Below are positions 5,597 through 13,570 of a stretch of DNA of 37,176 nucleotides, piece by piece. This DNA comes from Kiritimatiellia bacterium. GTDB taxonomy: Bacteria; Verrucomicrobiota; Kiritimatiellia; RFP12; UBA1067. The stretch is taken from contig JAFQYM010000043.1 in NCBI GenBank assembly GCA_017406465.1, positions 1 to 37,176 of the forward strand, read 5' to 3'. The notes beneath the pieces were generated by a model. It was not told where the DNA came from and made no database searches. It saw only the letters and a program-made list of their open reading frames with translations. Position 1 is the first letter of the stretch, and each line of letters opens with the position of its first letter. Made by a program: the position numbers and the translations under genes.

Positions 5597-6472
5597 ATGA
5601 TTGTCATTATGCTATTTTTACTGCTTATAGTTGCGAGCATCCCGGCGTGGTGCAGGCGCCGCAATGTTGGCGTCATGACATGGGTGTTCCGCATGATTCC
5701 GCTGTTTGTGTTTCCCGATCCTTTCACTGGGTTCCGTTTCTCCGGTTTTGCATGGGTGCTGAGCATGATCCTCTTTTCCCTGATCAGGGAATCGCTTTTG
5801 CTGGCCTGTGCTGCGCTGTTTCTGCTTCTTGTGATATGCGGCATGATCGTGTTCTGGCCGGGTTGGCGGTTGAAGATGCCCGGAAACAGGTGGCTTCGCG
5901 GAATCCTCTGGGGTGCTTATTCTTGTTTTAGCATTCTCATGGCGGCTGGATTTGCCTTGTTCGCGACGGCGGCCGTCTCCGCCATGTGGATGTCCTGGCA
6001 GTTCCGTGTCATCGACTGCCGGTATGCGACTCAGGGCGAAATGGATGGCGGCGGTTTTCGTCCCAGGGCGTTTGCCAGATGGCTCCCGCCGGGCGCGAAA
6101 GACATCCATTATCGAAGCGAGGCGAAGTTCGGCCAGGTAGAAGAGCGGCTGACCTGTTACTGCGACGAGGCGGATCTGGTCAGGTATGCCGTCGAACACT
6201 CATACCCGCTGGCGACGAATTCGTTCGTGATGCTGGACTACCATATCCCGGAGCAGGGAAGCCTGCAGCATGTGGAGGAACAGATGGCAAAAGACGCCGA
6301 AACGCAGCAGCGGCTTGTTTTCGGCGAGAGGCCGCTGCCAGAGCGGTTCATCTCGTTGACTCAAAGCCATGCGTTTGACGGCGGGGCCTGCGGCGGCAGT
6401 TGGCGAGTCATCTTTGTGCTCGACCGGGATACAGGTGAGATGTCAGGCTATCACAAGAACAATTGTCTGTAG
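5597..6472 (+). CDS. Membrane protein of unknown function
   Basis: The product has 291 residues. The N-terminal half has about four hydrophobic helices: residues 2-16, about 52-66, 73-92 and 107-132, the last running through SILMAAGFALFATAAVSAMW. The C-terminal half (about 135-291) is soluble and probably extracytoplasmic. It contains four spaced cysteines, among them VIDCRYAT, LTCYCDEADLV and GACGGSWRVIF. Phrases such as FRPRAFARWLPPGAKDIHY and SWRVIFVLDRDTGEMSGY resemble small secreted or periplasmic proteins, but I do not recognise a named family. ATG 5597 is preceded by AAAGG and lies five bases after a possible leader peptide. It is a single-gene unit. Confidence is high that it is a gene, low about function. 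Confidence 0.75.
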   Translation: MIVIMLFLLLIVASIPAWCRRRNVGVMTWVFRMIPLFVFPDPFTGFRFSGFAWVLSMILFSLIRESLLLACAALFLLLVICGMIVFWPGWRLKMPGNRWLRGILWGAYSCFSILMAAGFALFATAAVSAMWMSWQFRVIDCRYATQGEMDGGGFRPRAFARWLPPGAKDIHYRSEAKFGQVEERLTCYCDEADLVRYAVEHSYPLATNSFVMLDYHIPEQGSLQHVEEQMAKDAETQQRLVFGERPLPERFISLTQSHAFDGGACGGSWRVIFVLDRDTGEMSGYHKNNCL

Positions 6473-6522
6473 TGTGTACTACTCCCTGCCGTAATTGTGA
6501 ATGATAGAGATGCGTAATATGC

Positions 6523-6528
6523 TATAAT
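6523..6528 (+). promoter_or_regulatory. Extended -10 promoter of the CCCH-repeat gene
   Basis: TATGC-TATAAT; the predicted start near 6535 gives a 16-base leader carrying AAAGGA before ATG 6551. The surrounding bases ATGC...GCAT are partly palindromic. Confidence 0.7.
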
Positions 6529-6550
6529 ATGCATCGAAAGGAAAACTGAC

Positions 6551-6808
6551 ATGGCGACAAAATGTAGGCATTGCGGCAGCTCGAGCTACGGCCATAGCTG
6601 CATATACAGTCCCAACAAGATCCACGAGCACCGCGACGACGAGAAGCACTGCGAGTGGTGTGGCAGCACAAGCTACGGCCATAGCTGCATATACTCCCCC
6701 AACAAGATACACCGGCACGGCCCAGGTGCTAACAAGTGCATCTGGTGCGGCTCGACGGCGAACGGCGCCAGCTGCATATATTCGCCGACTCGCCGCCACG
6801 AGAAGTAA
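6551..6808 (+). CDS. Small protein of three tandem CCCH (putative zinc-binding) modules
   Basis: The product has 85 residues and consists almost only of three copies of one module with an exact 29-residue period. The cysteines fall at 5/8/17, 34/37/46 and 63/66/75 and the histidines at 25, 54 and 83. Each unit is therefore C-x2-C-G-S-x6-C-I-Y-S-P-x3-H. The spacing C-x2-C-x8-C-x7-H is what a compact zinc finger would need, so I infer three zinc sites; I know of no characterised relative. The first two modules are near-identical at the DNA level as well, indicating recent duplication or strong constraint. It is a single-gene unit with its own promoter and AAAGGA site, and no signal peptide, so it is probably cytoplasmic. 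Its role could be nucleic-acid binding or metal handling; unproven. Confidence 0.85.
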   Translation: MATKCRHCGSSSYGHSCIYSPNKIHEHRDDEKHCEWCGSTSYGHSCIYSPNKIHRHGPGANKCIWCGSTANGASCIYSPTRRHEK

Positions 6809-6829
6809 GGTGTTGGCCTCGCTTTTTGG

Positions 6830-6835
6830 TATAAT
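6830..6835 (+). promoter_or_regulatory. Extended -10 promoter of the SGNH hydrolase gene
   Basis: TTTTTGG-TATAAT; the predicted start near 6842 gives a 41-base leader before ATG 6883. Confidence 0.75.
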
Positions 6836-6882
6836 ATTTGCGGTTAGGCGAAAATCACAAACTCGAAATGAAAGGTGCTAAT

Positions 6883-7893
6883 ATGAAGGTTGCTACAATT
6901 GCCGCTGTCATGGTGGCTGCGTCGACGGCGTTTGGAGAACTTATCGTCAAGGACGGCGACACGCTCGCTTTTCTCGGAGACTCGATTACGCAGCAGGGGC
7001 AGGGAAGCCCCGACGGATACGTCAACCTCGTACTGCGCTCGCTCGCCCTCGAGGGGGTGTACGTCAACCCTGTGAAGGCCGGCATCGGCGGGAACAAGTC
7101 GAACGACATGCTGGCGCGGCTCGACAGGGACGTCCTCTCCCGGAAGCCGAAGGTGATGACGCTCTCGTGCGGCGTCAACGACGTGTGGCACCACGACTGG
7201 AACAAGGGCGTATCGCTCGAGGACTACAAGAAGAACATCTCGGCGATATTCGACAAGTGCGCTGCGTCGAACTGCCAGGTCGTCGTGCTGACTGCGACCA
7301 TGTTCGAGAAGCCCGAGATGGAGAAGTTCAAGCACAACGTGATGGTCGCGCCGTACAACGAGTGGCTCCGCGAGGAGGCGAAGCGCCGCGGATATCCCGT
7401 AGCGGACCTCAACGCCGACATGTGGAAGGCGCATGCCGACGATCCGTCTGTGAAGCTCACGCGCGACGGAGTGCACATGGCCCCCGCAGGCAACCGCCTG
7501 ATGGCCCGCGGCGTTCTGCGCGCGCTTGGCATGGCTGAGGATCGTGTCGCTTCCTTCGACTGGGAGAACTGGAAACCGGTCTGGGTGCTTTGCCGCTTCG
7601 ACCTTAAGCCTGACGCCGACAAGGCCGACTACCTTGCGAAGACCAAGGAAGTGCTGGCGGCCGTCCGCGCCGAGCCGGGCTGCTGCGAGTATCGCCTCCT
7701 TGGCGACGCCAAGACGGATTGGGACAAGCCCCAGCGCTTCGGCGAAAACACTCTCTGGATGCTCGAGAAGTGGCTTTCGGTTCGGGAACTCCAGGCGCAC
7801 CTCCAAACGCCTCACATGAAGAAGTTCGGCCCGTCGGTGGCCCCGATGCGCACTTCGTCGTCTTTCCACGTGCTTGAGGACGTTCTGCCCTGA
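6883..7893 (+). CDS. Secreted SGNH/GDSL hydrolase fused to a C-terminal ABM-like domain
   Basis: The product has 336 residues. ATG 6883 is preferred: AAAGG lies seven bases upstream and a short signal peptide follows (MKVATIAAVMVAASTAFG). The SGNH esterase domain (about 25-225) shows all four blocks: FLGDSITQQG (nucleophile Ser), GIGGNKSNDM, GVNDVWH with the oxyanion Asn, and DGVHMAPAGNRL with the catalytic Asp and His. The second domain (about 240-315) reads VLCRFDLKPDADKADYLAK, EPGCCEYRLL and ENTLWMLEKWLSVRELQAHLQ. This is the ferredoxin-like antibiotic-biosynthesis-monooxygenase (ABM/YgiN) pattern, including the usual ending HLQTPHMKKF. The hydrolase likely removes acetyl or acyl groups from glycans; the ABM domain may bind or oxidise a small aromatic. 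The pairing in one exported chain is unusual. rarA starts 42 bp downstream. Confidence 0.88.
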   Translation: MKVATIAAVMVAASTAFGELIVKDGDTLAFLGDSITQQGQGSPDGYVNLVLRSLALEGVYVNPVKAGIGGNKSNDMLARLDRDVLSRKPKVMTLSCGVNDVWHHDWNKGVSLEDYKKNISAIFDKCAASNCQVVVLTATMFEKPEMEKFKHNVMVAPYNEWLREEAKRRGYPVADLNADMWKAHADDPSVKLTRDGVHMAPAGNRLMARGVLRALGMAEDRVASFDWENWKPVWVLCRFDLKPDADKADYLAKTKEVLAAVRAEPGCCEYRLLGDAKTDWDKPQRFGENTLWMLEKWLSVRELQAHLQTPHMKKFGPSVAPMRTSSSFHVLEDVLP

Positions 7894-7935
7894 GTTCTTT
7901 GAAGAGCCGGAGGCCTGCGTCTTAGGGTTGGCGTA

Positions 7936-9291
7936 ATGAGCGTGAAGCCAGTAGAGCAGAGCCTTTTCTCCGGCCGGACGGATGGAGAGCCGGACGAAAG
8001 CGTCCCGCTTGCGGAACGCCTGAGACCGCGTACGCTTGACGAGGTCGTAGGCCAGGGACATCTCGTAGGCGAGGGGAAGATATTGCGCGGCATGATCGAG
8101 CGCGATGTCGTCCCCTCGATGATTTTCTGGGGGCCGCCGGGCGTAGGAAAGACAACGCTCGCGAACGTTATCGCCAGGACGACGAACGCGCGCTTCATCA
8201 CTTTCTCGGCGGTGACGAGCGGCATCAAGGAAATCAAGGAAGTAATGCACCAGGCGGACGAAGACCGTGCCTTCGGGCGCAAGACGATTGTCTTCGTCGA
8301 CGAAATCCACCGCTTCAACAAGGCGCAGCAGGATGCGTTTCTCCCGTTCGTCGAGCGCGGCAGCATCATCCTCATCGGCGCGACGACCGAGAATCCTTCT
8401 TTCGAGGTAAACGGAGCTCTCCTCTCGCGCTGCAAGGTGTTCGTCCTGAAGGGGCTCGGCGAGGACGATCTCGTCACGCTTCTCAGGCGCGCCGTCACCG
8501 ACACTCGCGGCTTCGGTTCGTTGAAGGTCCGCATATCCGACGACCAGCTCCGCGTTCTCGCCGTCTTCGCGAATGGCGACGCACGCGCGGCGCTTTCGTC
8601 GCTCGAGATGGTCGTGCTGAACTGCGGCGATGAGGGCGGCGAGCTTGTCGTCGACGACGGCGTGCTGGAGCAGTGCACGTCTCGCAAGTCACTTCTCTAC
8701 GACAAGGACGGGGAGGAGCACTACAACATCATCTCGGCGCTTCACAAGTCGATGCGAAACTCCGATCCGGACGCGGCGGTCTACTGGCTTGCGCGGATGC
8801 TGGAAGGGGGAGAGGATCCGCTCTATGTCGCCCGGCGCGTCACTCGCTTCGCGGCGGAAGACGTGGGGCTCGCTGACCCGCGCGCGCTGGAGATCGCGGT
8901 CGCCGCGCAGCATGCCTGCCATTTTATCGGCATGCCCGAGTGTTCCGTCCATCTTGCAGAAGCAGTCATCTACCTCTCCATAGCGCCGAAGTCCAATTCG
9001 TCCTACATCGCCTACGAAAAGGCGAAGAAGGACGCGCTCTCTCGAACTGCGGAGCCGGTCCCGCTCTCGATTCGCAACGCCCCTACAAAACTTATGAAGG
9101 AGCTTGGCTACGGGAAGGGCTACCGCATCGCGCACTACGAGGAGAACAAGATAGCAGACCTCCAGTGTCTTCCCGACTCGCTGAAGGACGCCGAGTACTA
9201 TGTTCCCACGAGTGAGGGTGTCGAGGCGCGCATCAAGACTCGCCTTGAGCAGATCAAGGCCTGGAAGGCAGAACTCAAAAAACGGCGCTAA
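7936..9291 (+). CDS. rarA: Replication-associated recombination protein RarA (MgsA/WRNIP1 family)
   Basis: The product has 451 residues, the family norm. The N-terminal motif PLAERLRPRTLDEVVGQGHL is followed by Walker A GPPGVGKTT (about 65-73), Walker B IVFVDEIHRFN (about 117-127) and sensor 1 LIGATTENPSF (about 149-159). Then come the C-terminal helical lid and the tetramerisation domain with DPLYVARRVTRFAAEDVGLADP and NAPTKLMKELGYGKGY. RarA is a cytoplasmic clamp-loader-like AAA+ ATPase that acts at stalled replication forks and unwinds duplex ends. The gene lies 42 bp after the SGNH gene without an obvious promoter of its own, so read-through is likely, although the functions are unrelated. 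The start ATG lies in GGCGTAATGAGC with a weak ribosome site; the PF-like N-terminus of this family agrees with that start. Confidence 0.95.
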   Translation: MSVKPVEQSLFSGRTDGEPDESVPLAERLRPRTLDEVVGQGHLVGEGKILRGMIERDVVPSMIFWGPPGVGKTTLANVIARTTNARFITFSAVTSGIKEIKEVMHQADEDRAFGRKTIVFVDEIHRFNKAQQDAFLPFVERGSIILIGATTENPSFEVNGALLSRCKVFVLKGLGEDDLVTLLRRAVTDTRGFGSLKVRISDDQLRVLAVFANGDARAALSSLEMVVLNCGDEGGELVVDDGVLEQCTSRKSLLYDKDGEEHYNIISALHKSMRNSDPDAAVYWLARMLEGGEDPLYVARRVTRFAAEDVGLADPRALEIAVAAQHACHFIGMPECSVHLAEAVIYLSIAPKSNSSYIAYEKAKKDALSRTAEPVPLSIRNAPTKLMKELGYGKGYRIAHYEENKIADLQCLPDSLKDAEYYVPTSEGVEARIKTRLEQIKAWKAELKKRR

Positions 9292-9339
9292 GACCCCGGC
9301 GGCTACACCATTATGATGTTGGGGGCGGGAACAATATGA

Positions 9340-9345
9340 TATACT
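9340..9345 (+). promoter_or_regulatory. Extended -10 promoter of the sphingolipid-like operon
   Basis: TATGA-TATACT with TG extension; the predicted start near 9352 gives a 43-base leader. GGGAAC (9327-9332) and GTTCCC (9359-9364) form an inverted repeat flanking the -10 and start site, a possible operator. Confidence 0.6.
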
Positions 9346-9394
9346 ATATCTGACTGTAAGTTCCCGTGACGAAGAAACCTGGAGCCCCATTTGC

Positions 9395-10585
9395 ATGGAC
9401 ATATTCAAGAAATGCTACGACTGGACTGAAGCTGACGACGTTCGCGCCGCAAATCTCTACCCATATTTCCACCGGCTGGAATCGCGCCAGGACACGGAAG
9501 TCATGATGGAGGGCCGTCGGCGCATAATGCTCGGATCCAACAACTATCTTGGCCTTACGATATGCGACGAAGTGGTGGAGGCCGGCATAAAGGCGATCGA
9601 GAAATACGGCACCGGCTGCTCCGGTTCGCGCTTCCTGAACGGCACTCTCGACCTGCACATCGAGCTTGAAGAGGAAATCGCAAAGTTCCTTGGCAGGGAG
9701 GCGGCGCTCACCTTCGGCACGGGATTCCAGTCGAACGCCGGCATAATCAGCGCGCTCGTCGGCATGCACGACTATGTGATCTGCGACCGCGAAAACCACG
9801 CGAGCATCTACGCGGGTTGCCAGTTGAGCTACGGCAAGCTCCTGAGGTTCAAGCACAACGACATGGCCGACCTCAAGGCGTGCCTCGACCGCGTGCCGGA
9901 CGAGTGCGGGGCTCTCGTGGTGGTCGACGGCGTGTTCTCGATGGGCGGCGACGTCATCAACCTGCCGGAGGTCGTTCGGCTCGCCAAGGCGCGTGGTGTC
10001 CGCGTCATGGTTGACGACGCGCACGGGCTTGGCGTGCTCGGGAAGGGCGGCCGGGGGACGGCGTTCCACTACGGGCTCGAAAAAGAGGTGGATATCTTCA
10101 TGGGCACCTTCTCGAAGTCGCTCGCGTCCCTCGGCGGATACCTCGCGGGCGACGCAAAAGTGGTCGACTATGTGCGCCACCACTCGCGCCCGTTCATCTT
10201 CTCGGCGTCGATCCCGCCTGCAAACGCGGCGGTCGCGCTTGCCGCGCTCCGCCACCTTGAGGCCCATCCGGAGCTCCCCGAACGGCTGCGCTCGCTGTCC
10301 GAATACGCGCGCAAGGGGTTCTCCGAGCGCGGCGTCCGCATAAGGGAGTCTGCGCTCGGGCTGCCGACGCCGATAATTCCGCTTTACACCTACACGACCG
10401 AGGCGACGCTTGTGGCTGTCAGGGAGGTGTACAACCGCGGAGTGTACGTCAACCCCGTGCTTCCGCCCGCGACTCCCGAAGGCGAGGCCTTGCTCCGCAC
10501 AAGTTACATGGCTTCCCACACGGAGACGCAGCTTGACGAGGCGATGGACGTAATCGCTGGCGTAATGAAGGACTTCCCCGCGTGA
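9395..10585 (+). CDS. spt: Serine palmitoyltransferase-like alpha-oxoamine synthase
   Basis: The product has 396 residues. It is a PLP-dependent fold-type I enzyme with the alpha-oxoamine synthase signatures GSNNYLGL (about 48-55), GTGCSGSRFLNGTLDLH (about 71-87), the cofactor-ring and aspartate motif VDDAHGLGVLG (about 205-215), and the Schiff-base lysine in TFSKSLASLGGYLAG (about 233-247). The N-terminal pattern YPYFHRLESRQDTEVMMEGR and the NHASIYAGC motif fit bacterial serine palmitoyltransferase better than BioF or Kbl. It would condense serine with an acyl-CoA/ACP to give 3-ketosphinganine in the cytoplasm. The next gene, overlapping by four bases (GTGA), is an NAD-dependent epimerase-type reductase. 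The SPT-reductase pairing is the known start of bacterial ceramide synthesis, which supports this reading. Glycine C-acetyltransferase remains an alternative. Confidence 0.82.
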   Translation: MDIFKKCYDWTEADDVRAANLYPYFHRLESRQDTEVMMEGRRRIMLGSNNYLGLTICDEVVEAGIKAIEKYGTGCSGSRFLNGTLDLHIELEEEIAKFLGREAALTFGTGFQSNAGIISALVGMHDYVICDRENHASIYAGCQLSYGKLLRFKHNDMADLKACLDRVPDECGALVVVDGVFSMGGDVINLPEVVRLAKARGVRVMVDDAHGLGVLGKGGRGTAFHYGLEKEVDIFMGTFSKSLASLGGYLAGDAKVVDYVRHHSRPFIFSASIPPANAAVALAALRHLEAHPELPERLRSLSEYARKGFSERGVRIRESALGLPTPIIPLYTYTTEATLVAVREVYNRGVYVNPVLPPATPEGEALLRTSYMASHTETQLDEAMDVIAGVMKDFPA

Positions 10586-11544
10586 GCGAGTGCCCGGGTC
10601 GCGTTCTCGTGACTGGCGCTGGCGGCTTTATCGGCGGCCATGTGGCGCGTCGCTTTGCCGCCGCGGGATGGAAGGTGACGGGGCTTGTGCACCGCCGCCA
10701 GCCCAAGGATCCAACTCCGGGTGCGGAATATGTGACAGGCGATATCTCCGACTTAGGCGGACTACGACGGCTGGTCGCGGCACTTGCTCCCGACGTGATA
10801 GTGCACGCCGCGGCGCTTGCCTCCGACGTAGGGCCGGATTCCCTCTTCAGGAAGCTCAACTACGAGCCCGTCGTCACGCTTGCGCCGCTGGCGAAGAGGA
10901 AGTTCGTCTTCATTTCGACAGCCGACGTCTACGGCATACGCGATTTTTCGGGCGAGGACGTTTCGGCCCTCAGGTTCGACGACAACCTCCGCAACCCGTA
11001 CCCGCGCTACAAGATAAAGGCGGAGCTATGGCTGAAGGGCAATCTCCCGCCAGAGCGCTTCGCGTGCGTGCGCCCTGCGGCGGTTTGGGGGCCTGGCGAC
11101 GAGACGCTTGAGCGGCGCGTCGCCGACTTCCTTCGCTCTTCGCCGTTCATAGTCCATTTCGGCAAGTGGCGCGGACGCAACCGCTGGCCGCTTGCCGACG
11201 TCCGGCGCGTGGCGGAGGCCGCGTATCTCGCGGCGACCACGAGCCGCTGGGACGGCGACGGCGTGACGGTAATCGACTCGCGGAGGGTAACGGCTGAGGA
11301 GTTTTACCGCGAGACGGCGGCGCGGCTTTTCCCAAGGCGCAAGTTCCGCACGCTGTGCCTGCCGATGTGGCTTGGGGTTTGTATCGGGCGGCTCTCGTCT
11401 TTTATCGCCGCGGTGCTGCGGCTTTCGCACGTTCCGTTCGATCCGTCGTACTATGCGCTCAAGACGGTCTCGAGCAACCTCGACTTCGTTGACAAGTCTT
11501 TCTTGGATGATGTGCCAACATGCAGAACGGAGCGTACCACATGA
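10582..11544 (+). CDS. NAD-dependent epimerase/reductase (extended SDR), possible ceramide-pathway reductase
   Basis: The product has 320 residues with a GTG start overlapping the previous stop (GTGA at 10582-10585). The Rossmann motif GAGGFIGG (about 12-19) is followed by AHAAALAS-type and ISTADVYG motifs and the catalytic pair in YPRYK (Tyr and Lys, about 136-140), then RPAAVWGPGD. The C-terminal region has a hydrophobic stretch (CLPMWLGVCIGRLSSFIAAV, about 255-274) suggesting membrane association, as in 3-beta-HSD-like SDRs. CerR, the bacterial 3-ketosphinganine or oxidised-ceramide reductase, belongs to this extended SDR class and is encoded next to spt, so that role is inferred. A sugar-nucleotide epimerase is the alternative. 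The gene ends ATGA into the next gene, indicating translational coupling. Confidence 0.8.
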   Translation: MSECPGRVLVTGAGGFIGGHVARRFAAAGWKVTGLVHRRQPKDPTPGAEYVTGDISDLGGLRRLVAALAPDVIVHAAALASDVGPDSLFRKLNYEPVVTLAPLAKRKFVFISTADVYGIRDFSGEDVSALRFDDNLRNPYPRYKIKAELWLKGNLPPERFACVRPAAVWGPGDETLERRVADFLRSSPFIVHFGKWRGRNRWPLADVRRVAEAAYLAATTSRWDGDGVTVIDSRRVTAEEFYRETAARLFPRRKFRTLCLPMWLGVCIGRLSSFIAAVLRLSHVPFDPSYYALKTVSSNLDFVDKSFLDDVPTCRTERTT

Positions 11545-13520
11545 TCTGTGTCGGAATTGGGCGGGTTAAGCTGTTTCTTGCGCTGACGTTTGCAAGCGCG
11601 ACGCTTTTCGGCGATGCGCTGACGCCTGCCGCGCCCGGCGACGTCAAGGTGCTTGGACGCCCAGGAGAGCTCTTCCAGTCGTCGCTGAACCGCCGTGTGT
11701 TCTCCGAATACGCGCAGGGTTCCGTGTACGACGAGGCGGAGAACGCCTTCGCGACGCATTGGGACGACTCTGATCCCGACAGGGGCTACTGCGGCTGGCA
11801 GGGCGAATACTGGGGCAAGACGATGCTCTGCTACGCAGGGGCGATACGCTACACGCGAGACGCGAAGCTCGCCGCCTGGTGCGTGAAGAAGGCCCACCAT
11901 CTCATCGACACCTACCAGCATCCAGACGGCTACCTCTCGACGTACGCGAACCAGGATTTGCTGCGTGCAAATCCCGATTCGCCCGACTACGAGAAGCACT
12001 GGTGCTTCAACATCTGGGGCCAGAAATACACGATGTGGGCGCTCGTGGAGCTTTACCGCGCGACGGGCGACAAGAAGTGCCTGAAAGCCGCCGAGAAGAT
12101 GATGGACCAGCTCATCTCCCAGATGAAGCGCATGAACGTGACGATCGACAAGACGGGCTCGTGGGCAGGCATTTCGTCGATGTCCATCCTCCGTCCGCTG
12201 GTCGAGCTGTACATTGAGGTGCCGAAGCCGGAGTACAAGGCGCTTGCCGACTACATCGTGAAGGTTACCGACGTGCGCGAAGGGCAGAAGCCGACGGCGA
12301 ACCTCATCTACGACGCGCTCTCCGACCGTCCCGTGGTGTCGTGGTTCTACAAGCCCATGCTTCTCTCGAAGGCATACGAACTGCAGAACTTCTTCGAGGG
12401 GGTTGCCGCCTATCATCGCCTTACGGGCGATGCTCGAGCGCTTGCGGCGACCGAGGCGTTCTGGGGGCATCTTTTTCGCGAGGAACTCAACCCGATGCGG
12501 TCTGCAAGCTACTTCGACCACTTTCTCTACGCGAAGCGCCACGTGAACGGCATGACGGAACTGTGCGACGTCACGCACTGGATTCGTCTTAACCGCGAGC
12601 TCTGGAAGCTGACAGGTGAGACGAAGTACCTCGATTGCATCGAAGAGGCGTTCTACAATGCATTCCTCGCGGGCGTCACACCAGATGGCGCGTGGGGTGC
12701 GCACATCATCCGCTCGCACGGTACGCGCCACGTGACGGCTCCAGCGCAGACAGGCATGACGATGCACCAGTGCTGTCCCGACAACATGCTCCGCACGTTC
12801 TACGACTGGGCGGACACGGTGGCAGATGTTGCGAAGGACGGCGCGTGGGAGGTGAATCTCTACTCTGACGCCGATATCGTCCTCCCCGGGGCTAAGATGG
12901 AGTTGCGCGGCGGCTATCCCGTTTCCGAGACCTTTCGCCTGCGCGTGGTCGCGGAAAAGGATGGCAAGCTGCGTCTGCGCGTGCCGTATTGGGCCGGCGC
13001 AATTGGCGTGGACGGGAAGGCGCTGAAGCCCGCCGCGGGGAAGGTAGAACTTGCGGTCTCGGCTGGCGAACAGACGTTCAACCTCGTTCTCAAGATGCCG
13101 CCGCGTGCAATCGACTCCGAGGCGCCGGATTTCGAGGACATCGACACGGTGACCGAGCTCGACACACAGAGGCAAGAGGGCTTCACGAAGACTTTCATGT
13201 GCTGGTACACGCCGGAGATGAAGGGGCTCGTGCGCAGGACCGCGGCGGCCGAGATCATGCGCGGTCCTCTCGTGCTGGCGAAAGGGCGCCTTGTCGGGAC
13301 TTCGCGTGACGAGACTTTCGAGTTCAAGACGATTAACAAGCAGCCCGGCTGGAAGCTTTCGCTTGTGCCGCAAAAGAGAACGACGAAGAATATCGGCGTT
13401 TGGGGCGCGTGGGATCTGACGCTTGAAAAAGGCGAGGAGAAGAAGACGATACCTGTCGCCGACTTCTGGTCAGTGTCTTGCATGGACGATCCCGAGAACT
13501 GGTTCTCAGTCTGGTTCTGA
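11541..13520 (+). CDS. Secreted GH127-like (DUF1680) beta-L-arabinofuranosidase-type glycosidase
   Basis: The product has 659 residues. ATG 11541 overlaps the upstream stop (ATGA) and opens a signal peptide (about 1-25, KLFLALTFASATLFGDA). A frame start 21 bases upstream lacks that coupling. The (alpha/alpha)6 barrel of DUF1680/GH127 is recognisable from GWQGEYWGKTMLCYAGA, YQHPDGYLSTY and LVELYRATGD. The metal/catalytic region is HVNGMTELCDVTHW (Glu and Cys) and MHQCCPDNMLR (Cys-Cys). In characterised GH127 enzymes one Glu and three Cys form a zinc site with a cysteine nucleophile, and all are visible here. The C-terminal beta domains (about 440-659) carry LRLRVPYWA and EIMRGPLVLAKG. It probably removes beta-L-arabinofuranose or a related furanose from plant or gut glycans. 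Its coupling to the sphingolipid-like genes is unexplained. Confidence 0.85.
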   Translation: MICVGIGRVKLFLALTFASATLFGDALTPAAPGDVKVLGRPGELFQSSLNRRVFSEYAQGSVYDEAENAFATHWDDSDPDRGYCGWQGEYWGKTMLCYAGAIRYTRDAKLAAWCVKKAHHLIDTYQHPDGYLSTYANQDLLRANPDSPDYEKHWCFNIWGQKYTMWALVELYRATGDKKCLKAAEKMMDQLISQMKRMNVTIDKTGSWAGISSMSILRPLVELYIEVPKPEYKALADYIVKVTDVREGQKPTANLIYDALSDRPVVSWFYKPMLLSKAYELQNFFEGVAAYHRLTGDARALAATEAFWGHLFREELNPMRSASYFDHFLYAKRHVNGMTELCDVTHWIRLNRELWKLTGETKYLDCIEEAFYNAFLAGVTPDGAWGAHIIRSHGTRHVTAPAQTGMTMHQCCPDNMLRTFYDWADTVADVAKDGAWEVNLYSDADIVLPGAKMELRGGYPVSETFRLRVVAEKDGKLRLRVPYWAGAIGVDGKALKPAAGKVELAVSAGEQTFNLVLKMPPRAIDSEAPDFEDIDTVTELDTQRQEGFTKTFMCWYTPEMKGLVRRTAAAEIMRGPLVLAKGRLVGTSRDETFEFKTINKQPGWKLSLVPQKRTTKNIGVWGAWDLTLEKGEEKKTIPVADFWSVSCMDDPENWFSVWF

Positions 13521-13570
13521 CGAAAGGGCGCGGCGATGGGCTACTGCAAATTGCAGACGGGGAAGGGGAT

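Noticed and set aside
6844..8310. 488-codon minus-strand frame across the SGNH/rarA junction
   Set aside because: It spans two unrelated, well-supported plus-strand genes and shows only compositional His/Arg/Val bias.
9292..9394. Riboswitch upstream of the SPT-like gene
   Set aside because: The leader is only about 43 bases and lacks any known riboswitch core. The GGGAAC/GTTCCC inverted repeat straddles the promoter and fits an operator better.
11451..13373. 640-codon open frame on the minus strand
   Set aside because: It is antisense to the clear GH127 gene. Long antisense frames are expected in GC-rich coding DNA, and its sequence is Arg/His/Val-rich without any family motif.
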